Origin: Bacteroidota bacterium
GTDB lineage: Bacteria > Bacteroidota > Bacteroidia > B-17B0 > Aurantibacillaceae
Direction of reading: 5' to 3'
Assembly: GCA_016711805.1 (NCBI GenBank)
Contig: JADJSH010000015.1
Span: 1 to 64,000, forward strand
DNA: 64,000 nt
Every line of letters begins with the position of its first letter. Positions within the stretch are counted from its first letter, which is position 1. The position numbers and the translations under genes are program-made. A model generated the notes under the pieces. The model searched no databases and was not told the DNA's origin. It saw only the letters and a program-made list of their open reading frames with translations. Positions 53,602 through 61,687 of this stretch are shown piece after piece.

Positions 53602-55530
53602 TCAAAAGTCAGATAGCAACCCATAACGATAGGGATTATTATCCCACGTATAAACTGAAAAGTCTGTAATACGAAATTTCTCTTTATTGTTGTTCCAAAC
53701 AAAAATGGTTAATTCGTTATCTGGATTATTAAATTTCACATCTACATAAATGGATACGTAAGCTGTTTGAGTTTTTTGAGATGGCTGATAGTAGGCCGAG
53801 AAATCAGTGGCAGTCCAATGTATATTTTGTTTTAAGGCATCTTGGCTGCTGCTTAGTAGTCCTTTTATTGGGGTGTCAGATTGGTATTTAATTTCAGCCA
53901 CAAGGCTTTGTCCTTCATGACAATGGAGTTCACTGTTTTTGACTTTAAAAGAAAGAGGATATTCATTTAAGCTATCAATTTTATAATAAGTTCCTTCATC
54001 AATAGAAACAATTAAGTCTTTATTTAGATTGAATAATGATGATGGATTTTTAAAATCAAGACTAATAGGATTCATTTTTTCGGAATCTAAATTCTCTTTA
54101 CTCGATTCTTTACTTAATACATACAATTCAAAGCCATAACCAGTTATTTTTTTGTGCACGTACGGAAAATAGTTGGAGGCTTGTAATAATTGCGATGGAC
54201 CAAAATCGCCTAATACCAAATATTTGGCAGATAGAGTGTCGTAAATCAATTTATAATCATTGTGGCTTTTGGCATCATTTTCAATAACTTCAAAACGAGC
54301 AGTGGAATTATATTTTTCTTTATAAAAATTTAAAAACCAAGGTTCGCCTTTATATAAAGCATAAACGTTATTATTTCCTTTTTCTTTGATCAACTCTTCG
54401 GTTGTTTTGATATAAGTATCAAAAGATTGATTAAATATTAATTCATAGAAGTGTCTTTTAAACACTAAAGTGCTGATGCCAATCCCCAATAGCAAAACAA
54501 CAGTAGCCCATTTTAATTTGAGGGAGAGTTCTCCTGCAAAAGAAGCCAAAAACAATAGGAGGCAAGGTGTTGCGAAAATTAACGTGGAAAATTGAATAAC
54601 AGGCTTTACTTTTAAGGAATAGAAAAAGCCTATTAAAAAAGATAAAGCAAATAAGGCAAATAACAGAATACGAATTTTGTTTTTTACTGCTGTATTATGC
54701 TTTGCAGCAGATAAAAAAGCAAATACGATAATCGCTAAAAAAGTCACAACAAATAGCCATGAGTAATGAAACAGATAGAATATAAACTGAACTATAAAAT
54801 CATTTTCGGGCGGGTTTAACCAGCCACCGTTTGCTGCGCCAATACCACCAATTTTTAATTGAGCAAATAAAATGGGAAAATGAGGCGCATATAATATAAC
54901 GGCGCCCACACAAACCAACAAGTAGTTTTTAAAATTGGTTTTTGTTAAAAAGAATAATCCTAATAAGCCGCACAATGCAGCAAACATCATACTAAAATGA
55001 TGGTTGAGGGCCGCTAATGCGGCAAATATCGCAAACCAAACATAGTGCTTTAGTTTAACAGAATCATTAAATAAAATCTCTAGCCAATAGTTTAAAACGA
55101 ATAAACATAAAAATAGTCCGCTCACATAAGGTCTAGCGGTGACGCTATAAAACACAAAATATTGAGCGCAAGTTAATACCGTTGCTGCTAAAAGTCCTGT
55201 GGTTTCATTAAACCAACGTTTCCCTATTTTATAAATAAGGTACACCGAAGCAACGCCCATAAAAATAAAAGGCAATTTCATTAGCCATTCAGTAGTACCA
55301 AAAACTAAAGAATAATAGTACATCCATACTTGAACCAAAGCTGGATGTGCATCAATCATCACACCTTTCGTAATAAGTTCACTAAAGGAGTCAAATCTCA
55401 ATCGATCAACCGCGCTTAATTCATCATAGGTATATTGTAAATCAAATACATTATATAAACGCAAAGTACTTGCTACTAAAAGTAGAAAGAGAATCAAAGA
55501 ATTATTTTTGATGATGTTTTTTGATGACAT
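53602..55530 (-). CDS. GT39-like (PMT/ArnT superfamily) membrane glycosyltransferase
   Basis: A 642-residue GT-C fold enzyme with about 11 helices in its first 360 residues and a large exported C-terminal domain. The first periplasmic loop carries the acidic catalytic-type motif (YTYDELSAVDRLRFDS), followed by MIDAHPALVQVWMYYYSLVF, typical of the superfamily; LLAATVLTCAQYFVFYSVTA with RPY is the next conserved block. It probably moves a sugar from a polyprenyl-phosphate carrier to a lipid or protein. On the minus strand TATATTTG (55542-55549) lies just before the start. It stands alone. Confidence 0.88.
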   Translation of the reverse strand: MSSKNIIKNNSLILFLLLVASTLRLYNVFDLQYTYDELSAVDRLRFDSFSELITKGVMIDAHPALVQVWMYYYSLVFGTTEWLMKLPFIFMGVASVYLIYKIGKRWFNETTGLLAATVLTCAQYFVFYSVTARPYVSGLFLCLFVLNYWLEILFNDSVKLKHYVWFAIFAALAALNHHFSMMFAALCGLLGLFFLTKTNFKNYLLVCVGAVILYAPHFPILFAQLKIGGIGAANGGWLNPPENDFIVQFIFYLFHYSWLFVVTFLAIIVFAFLSAAKHNTAVKNKIRILLFALFALSFLIGFFYSLKVKPVIQFSTLIFATPCLLLFLASFAGELSLKLKWATVVLLLGIGISTLVFKRHFYELIFNQSFDTYIKTTEELIKEKGNNNVYALYKGEPWFLNFYKEKYNSTARFEVIENDAKSHNDYKLIYDTLSAKYLVLGDFGPSQLLQASNYFPYVHKKITGYGFELYVLSKESSKENLDSEKMNPISLDFKNPSSLFNLNKDLIVSIDEGTYYKIDSLNEYPLSFKVKNSELHCHEGQSLVAEIKYQSDTPIKGLLSSSQDALKQNIHWTATDFSAYYQPSQKTQTAYVSIYVDVKFNNPDNELTIFVWNNNKEKFRITDFSVYTWDNNPYRYGLLSDF

Positions 55531-55668
55531 AGTATCAGTAACAAATATAGTATTATAACAAATAAGTTATTAAAATAAAAGGGGTTAGCCCTCCAATTTA
55601 ATCTGCATTTATTTTTTATTTTTCAATCATTTTTAAACTATATTTATAGTTGGAACAAAATTGTTTTT

Positions 55669-56214
55669 TTGAAGAAACTAACTATCATATTTTCTTTTGT
55701 ATTAATTACTGTTTTTTCAGTGGGCAGTTATTTCTTGCACCAATTGTATCTAAGAGGCTATAAAAAAGAGTTTAAATCCTACATGTTTAAACATAAAGAA
55801 CAATCTTCTTTTTCAACAATTACGGTTAATCCAAGTGAAGTGTATACTAATTCCTCAAATATTATTTGGGAAGACGAATACAAGGAGGTAGTTTACAAAG
55901 GCATTTTATATGATGTGATTAGCATTAAAGGTAAAGGCTTAACCGTTGAATTAACAATTGTGTCTGATTATCAAGAAATGGAACTTAAAAAAGAATTCGC
56001 TTCTTTGTTTGATATTAGCTCGAATCAAAAAACGAAAGGCCCTTTTGATTTGCTAAAAAACTTTTTTGCACTTAAATACTTAGCCGCTCATTCTGACATT
56101 AGCTTTAGTAATTGTGTTTTTAGTCTTGATAATTTAGCTTCATTTAAAAGCATTCAATTTAATTCACCAGTAATTAATTTAGATACACCTCCCCCACAAT
56201 TTTTTTCGGTATAG
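55669..56214 (+). CDS. Membrane-anchored hypothetical protein
   Basis: A 181-residue protein starting with TTG (KKLTIIFSFVLITVFSVGSY), whose N-terminal helix is an uncleaved anchor or signal peptide; the rest should be exported. The body has strand-rich segments (YKEVVYKGILYDVISIKGKG; LTVELTIVSDYQEMELKKEF) and a short Pro-rich end (TPPPQFF). I do not recognise it. Position and small size suggest a partner of the TonB receptor 100 nt downstream, but there is no direct evidence. Confidence 0.68.
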   Translation: MKKLTIIFSFVLITVFSVGSYFLHQLYLRGYKKEFKSYMFKHKEQSSFSTITVNPSEVYTNSSNIIWEDEYKEVVYKGILYDVISIKGKGLTVELTIVSDYQEMELKKEFASLFDISSNQKTKGPFDLLKNFFALKYLAAHSDISFSNCVFSLDNLASFKSIQFNSPVINLDTPPPQFFSV

Positions 56215-56314
56215 TTTATATGGATGCGTTTAGCATCATTTAATTTCATTCATAGTACGCTGTTTTTGTGACAGATGTATTATGTATTTTTTAATATTAT
56301 CTAAATTATTATTT

Positions 56315-58732
56315 ATGCAAAAAAATAAGTTACTTATTTTATTGACTAGCATTTGCGTTTCATCTTATGCTCAAACAGTTACTGTACGTGATCAGTCTTC
56401 GCGCGAACCTTTAGAAAACGTTGTTATACAAGATAAAAACAATGTTCAAGTAAAAACTAATATCAAAGGAAAGGCAGACGTTTCTGCTTTGTTAAAAGGG
56501 GATTCTGCGTTCGTATATCAATTTGGTTATGCCACTAAAAAAGTGATGATCTCTAAAGATATGGACATAGCGGTTGATTTAGCGGCTAAATCAGTCAACT
56601 TAGATGAGATTGTGTTTTCGGCAAATCGTAAAGAAGAATCTAAAATGGATGTTCCATATCAAATGGAAATAATCAAACAAAAAGATATCGAGTTTACAAA
56701 TCCTGCTACAAGTGGGGATTTATTACAAAACACAGGGCAAGTGTTTATTCAAAGAAGTCAGGCTGGAGGCGGAAGCCCAAGTATGAGAGGTTTTGAAGCT
56801 AATAAAGTATTATTAGTCATTGATGGTGTACGAATGAATAATGCCATTTACCGTGGCGGACATTTGCAGGACGTTATGACTATTGATCCTAATATGTTAG
56901 ATAGAACAGAAGTTATTTTTGGACCTTCTTCTACGATGTATGGTAGTGATGCTTTAGGGGGCGTGATGAATTTTTACACCAAGAATGCTCAATTTAGTTC
57001 CGATGATAAACTACTAGTGAAAGCTAATGCTATGGTACGTTATGCTTCCGTTAATCAAGAAAAAACAGGGCATTTAGATTTTAACTTAGGTGGAAAGAGA
57101 TTTGCCTCACTCACTAATATTACTTTTTCTGATTTTTGGGATGTGATGAGTGGCTCTACAAAACTTAGCGGTTATTCAAATGCTTGGGATAGAAATTATT
57201 TTCAGGACAGAGTAAATGATAGAGATACGATGACTGTAAATAAAGATAATAATCTGCAAACTGGAAGTGGGTATACACAAATGGATATCATGCAACGTTT
57301 TAATATTAAAACGGGAACTCATACTACTCATAATTTAAATTTCCAATATGCTACTTCAAGTTACTTGCCTCGCTACGATAGGTTAAATGGAGATTATGCT
57401 GGTGGCAAATTTAGATGGGCAGAAAATGGGTATGGCCCACAAAAGCGTTTGTTAGCAGCCTATACCTTAAACTTCGATAGAAAAACTGTTTTAACAGATA
57501 ACGTTAAAGTAATTTTAGCCTATCAAAAAATCGATCAGGATAGATTCACAAGAAGATGGCAAAAAACAGCGAGAATTTCGCAGCGGGAAGATGTAGCTGT
57601 TTTATCTGCCAATGTAGACGCTAATAAAGTAATTAAAGAAGATCATGAGTTACGTTATGGTTTAGAATTTACGAATAATGATGTAAAGTCAGCGGCAGAT
57701 AGTACAAACATAGTGGCAGGTGGCGAAGGAAAAGCACAAACGCGTTACCCTGATGGAGGAAGTCAAATGAATACCTTCGCTGTATACTTATCCCATGCTT
57801 GGGAGGTAAATGAAAATTTTGTAGTCACAGATGGTATTCGTTATACAAACACAAGCTTAACGGCTAACTTTGCAGACACCACGTTTTTTAAATTCCCATT
57901 TAAAACTGCAAAGCAAAATAATCAGGCAGTGACGGGAGCCTTAGGTTTTACTTGGAAATCGGATAATGACTATAAAGTAAGTTTATTAGCTAATACTGGC
58001 TTTCGATCTCCAAATGTAGACGATATGACAAAAGTATTTGAGTCGCCATCAGGAGTTATTATAGTTCCAAACCCCGACTTAAAACCCGAGTATTCTTATA
58101 ATATTGAACTTGGTATTAGTAAAGTGATACAAGGAAAATATAAATTTGATATCACTGGTTATTACACCAGCTTAACCAATGTTTTAGTGGTTCGTGATTT
58201 TACATTTAATGGTAGCGATTCCGCCATATATCAAGGAGTAAAAAGTAAAGTGCAAGCCATGCAGAATGGAAACAGTGCCTATATTCTTGGAATAAACGGA
58301 GGCATTACACTTGATTTTAATGAGCACGTGTCTTTTAAAAGTGTGTTGAATTATACCTTTGGCAGAGTAACAGATACAAGAATTGATACTGTGATTCCAT
58401 TAGATCATATTGCGCCATTATTTGGACAAGCCAGTTTGATTTATAAAACAAAAAGCATCGATGGTGAATTTTTTGTACGTTATAACGGTAAAAAATCATT
58501 AGCCGATTATGGTCCTGCTTTTATATCTACTGAAGATAATCTGCAATATGCAACCGCTAATGGCATGCCAGCTTGGTTTACGTTAAATATCCGTCTAGGA
58601 TTTAATATTACTAAATCATTGCGATTAAATGTAGCATGTGAAAACTTAACCGATAATCGTTACCGCACCTTTGCTAGCGGTATTAATGCTCCTGGCAGAA
58701 ACTTTATAGTGAGTTTGCGCTATAAGATGTAG
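56315..58732 (+). CDS. TonB-dependent outer-membrane receptor
   Basis: An outer-membrane transporter of 805 residues. The ATG at 56315 begins the signal peptide MQKNKLLILLTSICVSSYAQ; the longer reading adds a second hydrophobic stretch. Residues 20-100 are a carboxypeptidase-regulatory-like domain (TVRDQSSREPLENVVIQDKN). The plug follows (LDEIVFSANRKEESKMDVPY; GSPSMRGFEANKVLLVIDGV; GSDALGGVMNFYTKN), then the 22-strand barrel ending NVACENLTDNRYRTF and an aromatic-ended last strand (FIVSLRYKM). The plug most resembles heme/hemoglobin-type receptors, but no ligand can be fixed. A terminator follows. Confidence 0.93.
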   Translation: MQKNKLLILLTSICVSSYAQTVTVRDQSSREPLENVVIQDKNNVQVKTNIKGKADVSALLKGDSAFVYQFGYATKKVMISKDMDIAVDLAAKSVNLDEIVFSANRKEESKMDVPYQMEIIKQKDIEFTNPATSGDLLQNTGQVFIQRSQAGGGSPSMRGFEANKVLLVIDGVRMNNAIYRGGHLQDVMTIDPNMLDRTEVIFGPSSTMYGSDALGGVMNFYTKNAQFSSDDKLLVKANAMVRYASVNQEKTGHLDFNLGGKRFASLTNITFSDFWDVMSGSTKLSGYSNAWDRNYFQDRVNDRDTMTVNKDNNLQTGSGYTQMDIMQRFNIKTGTHTTHNLNFQYATSSYLPRYDRLNGDYAGGKFRWAENGYGPQKRLLAAYTLNFDRKTVLTDNVKVILAYQKIDQDRFTRRWQKTARISQREDVAVLSANVDANKVIKEDHELRYGLEFTNNDVKSAADSTNIVAGGEGKAQTRYPDGGSQMNTFAVYLSHAWEVNENFVVTDGIRYTNTSLTANFADTTFFKFPFKTAKQNNQAVTGALGFTWKSDNDYKVSLLANTGFRSPNVDDMTKVFESPSGVIIVPNPDLKPEYSYNIELGISKVIQGKYKFDITGYYTSLTNVLVVRDFTFNGSDSAIYQGVKSKVQAMQNGNSAYILGINGGITLDFNEHVSFKSVLNYTFGRVTDTRIDTVIPLDHIAPLFGQASLIYKTKSIDGEFFVRYNGKKSLADYGPAFISTEDNLQYATANGMPAWFTLNIRLGFNITKSLRLNVACENLTDNRYRTFASGINAPGRNFIVSLRYKM

Positions 58733-58760
58733 ATTGATTTACCTAATTTATTATTGTAAT

Positions 58761-58798
58761 AAAAGTGCTCCTCAATTTGAGGGGCATTTTGTTTTTTA
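58761..58798 (+). terminator. Rho-independent terminator
   Basis: AAAAGTGCTCCTCAA / TTGAGGGGCATTTT, with G-U pairs and a T run, after the TonB receptor gene. Confidence 0.75.
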
Positions 58799-58886
58799 AC
58801 GACAGAGTGCTGCCCCTTCTATGATAGTTTGTCTATTTTTTCTATATTTGTTAATAAGCCTGGTTTTTAATTTTCAAATTTATAGC

Positions 58887-61544
58887 ATGAAATCATTCCT
58901 TTCGTCAATTCTTTTTTTAGTTTTTATATCATTTACTTTAGTAGGTCAAAAAAACACGACGTCTTCCTGGTCAAAAAAGTTTGGCTATCAACAATCTTTT
59001 GTAGAGAATAAAGGGCAGTTTGTTATTCCAAATTCATTTGGCAACCCTTCTCCCGTTTTATTTGCGGTTGACCATGGAGGAACAAAAATCTATTTTACTG
59101 CAAAGGGCATTACTTATGCTTTTTTAGAAACTTCTAGAAAACAAAAAGATACTAAAGAAATAGAAAGAGAGCGAGAAGAAGAGTTTAAAAATCCAGAAGA
59201 ACATGCACGACACGAAAAGGAAGAGCATCAGCTAAAAGTAAAAGCCGATCAAGTAACCATGTTATGGCAAAATGCTAATCCAAATGCAGAAATTTTGGCA
59301 GATGAAGTAACGACTGATTATCATAGTTATTACTTTAAACAATCATCAGGAGCATACAAAAATGTTTCAAATATTAAAGGCTTTAAAAAAATTACTTATA
59401 AAAATATTTATCCTAATATCGATATCGACTATGTGTTTCATAAAAAAGGTGGTCTAGAATACTCTTTAACCTTACACCCTGGAGCTGATCCATCGAAAGT
59501 AAAAATGGTATATGATAGCAATGTCGATTTAAATAATGAAGGGGAAATAAGAATCAGTAGTAAGTTTGGTGACATTATTGATCATGCACCCTTAACGTTT
59601 TATCTAGACAATAACGCTTCGGTTATTGCCTCTAGTTTTACGAAAATAGGAAAAACAGTTTCCTTTCAATTAGCAAATTATGATATGACAAAAACGGTAG
59701 TGATTGATCCTTGGACACAAACGCCAGCATTTACAAGTAACTGGGATTGTGTGTGGGAATGCGAAAAAGACGGGGCAGGAAATGTATACATGATCGGTGG
59801 TGTAAATCCTATGCAATTATTAAAATACAATTCTGCGGGGGCTTTGCAATGGACATTTAACACACCTTATGATACAACAGCTTGGTTAGGAACCATGGCT
59901 ACTGACTTGGCAGGGAGTTCTTATGTTTCATTGGGATCTATTGCTAAAATCTTAAAGGTCAACAATACTGGCTCCTTAGCATGGGCCAATAGTGGCTCTT
60001 CTTCTCCAGGTGCGTCGGATGAATATTGGACTATTGCTTTTAATTGTGATCAAACTAAATTGATTGTTGGAGGAACGACATATATTTCTACGTTAAAAGG
60101 TGTTATTTTTGATATTGACATTAGTACTGGTGTTCCAACTCATACACAAGTTGTTGCTATTGGTTCGATGATGTCATCACCACCTTCAATACAGGAAGTT
60201 AGATCTATCACTGCTGGAAAAAACGGGAAGTATTATTTTTTAACACATGATACGATTGGTTACATCAGTCAAAATTTTTCTGCCTGTACTTCTGGATCGA
60301 CTTTATTTAAAACTAATAGTAAATATGCGTTGGATTATAAATGTGAAAATTTCCGATACAATAATTCCGGAATTGCAGCCATAAAAGCTAATCAAAATTT
60401 TATATATACTCAAAACGGAACTCATATACATAAACGCTCGTTAGCAACAGGAGCTATTTTAGATACAGCAGTCATTCCAGGCGGTGCTTCCATTAATTCT
60501 ATGGGAAGAAACCAAGTTCGTAATAGCGGAATTGATATTGATGATTGTGGAAATGTGTATGTTGGTTCAATTAATGCTGTTATAAAATTTGATGCTAATT
60601 TAAATCAATTGGCAGCTTATCCAACCAGTTACATCGTGTATGATTTGCATGTTACTTCAGGCGGCGATATTATTGTGTGTGGTTCCACCGGCAACTCATC
60701 AACACCTTCAAGAACAGGTTATATTCAAACGATAAATGTGGGCGCTTGCGCATCAATGAGTATAACTTGTTGCGACGCATCCATTTGCTCTCCCAATAAT
60801 TTTTGTTCAGTAGATCCCGCAGTTTCACTTCAGCCAGTAACAGTAGGTGGCACATGGACAGGAACTGGAATTACGAACACGAGTTCTGGAATTTTTGACC
60901 CATCAATTGCAGGAGCAGGAATTCACTATATTAAATACAGTTTACCATGCGGAAGTGATTCTATCGCTATTAAAGTATACGCATGTAGCACTATTTCTGT
61001 TTGTATTAATTCTGGGTCATTAACTGCATTTGGTGGAAATGGAACTTACTCTTGGGCAAGTACTACTACATCAATTAGTTGTGCCAGTTGCCCAGGAGGT
61101 AATTGCATACCATTTGTTTGTGCGGGAACAATTGTCCCAACATGGACCGCTTCGGGGATAACCATAAATACTCCTTCTGCGGCAGTTTTTCCAATTAAAG
61201 TAACGGATGTAAACACAAGTACAACCTTTACATTCAATACACTAGCTGCAATCCCAACATGCAGTGTTACTGGTATCAATCAACTTATTCAGGGAAATAA
61301 CCACGCTACTATTTATCCAAATCCAAATAACGGGGAGTTTAATATAGACTATGCATTTGAATTGGGTGGGCAAGAAATTGTTTTAATCGATATACTAGGA
61401 AAAGAGGTTAAATACTTTGATTTGGAAAACACGAAGGGTATTAAAAAGATTAATATTTCCGATTTAAGTAATGGGGTTTATATTTATAAGATTCAGAATA
61501 AAAATGGTGTTTTATTTGGTGGAAAAATAAATTTAAATAAATAG
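58887..61544 (+). CDS. Large T9SS type A cargo protein with ENKGQ N-terminal domain (tandem paralogue 1)
   Basis: An exported protein of 885 residues. The ATG at 58887 begins MKSFLSSILFLVFISFTLVG, a better signal peptide than the longer reading. The N-terminal domain, with QQSFVENKGQF, VDHGGTKIYFTAKGITYAFL and GGLEYSLTLHPGADPS, is the DUF7948-type domain of Bacteroidota surface proteins. A charged, Glu/Arg/Lys-rich helix (about 88-125) is followed by a beta-propeller-like region (VWECEKDGAGNVYMIGG; GIDIDDCGNVYVGS), Cys-rich modules and a T9SS domain (ATIYPNPNNGEFNI; LSNGVYIYKIQNKNG). It is closely related to the next gene. Confidence 0.87.
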   Translation: MKSFLSSILFLVFISFTLVGQKNTTSSWSKKFGYQQSFVENKGQFVIPNSFGNPSPVLFAVDHGGTKIYFTAKGITYAFLETSRKQKDTKEIEREREEEFKNPEEHARHEKEEHQLKVKADQVTMLWQNANPNAEILADEVTTDYHSYYFKQSSGAYKNVSNIKGFKKITYKNIYPNIDIDYVFHKKGGLEYSLTLHPGADPSKVKMVYDSNVDLNNEGEIRISSKFGDIIDHAPLTFYLDNNASVIASSFTKIGKTVSFQLANYDMTKTVVIDPWTQTPAFTSNWDCVWECEKDGAGNVYMIGGVNPMQLLKYNSAGALQWTFNTPYDTTAWLGTMATDLAGSSYVSLGSIAKILKVNNTGSLAWANSGSSSPGASDEYWTIAFNCDQTKLIVGGTTYISTLKGVIFDIDISTGVPTHTQVVAIGSMMSSPPSIQEVRSITAGKNGKYYFLTHDTIGYISQNFSACTSGSTLFKTNSKYALDYKCENFRYNNSGIAAIKANQNFIYTQNGTHIHKRSLATGAILDTAVIPGGASINSMGRNQVRNSGIDIDDCGNVYVGSINAVIKFDANLNQLAAYPTSYIVYDLHVTSGGDIIVCGSTGNSSTPSRTGYIQTINVGACASMSITCCDASICSPNNFCSVDPAVSLQPVTVGGTWTGTGITNTSSGIFDPSIAGAGIHYIKYSLPCGSDSIAIKVYACSTISVCINSGSLTAFGGNGTYSWASTTTSISCASCPGGNCIPFVCAGTIVPTWTASGITINTPSAAVFPIKVTDVNTSTTFTFNTLAAIPTCSVTGINQLIQGNNHATIYPNPNNGEFNIDYAFELGGQEIVLIDILGKEVKYFDLENTKGIKKINISDLSNGVYIYKIQNKNGVLFGGKINLNK

Positions 61545-61687
61545 AAACTTTTGCTCTAAAAATGTAGCTATATTGTTTTAGATTTTCTGAAAATCTGATG
61601 ATTGAGGGGCTACCCCCCTAACTTAAAATTTGTATTTTTTTGATATTTGTTTGATGTCCAAATAACACAAACTTTCAACCTATATAC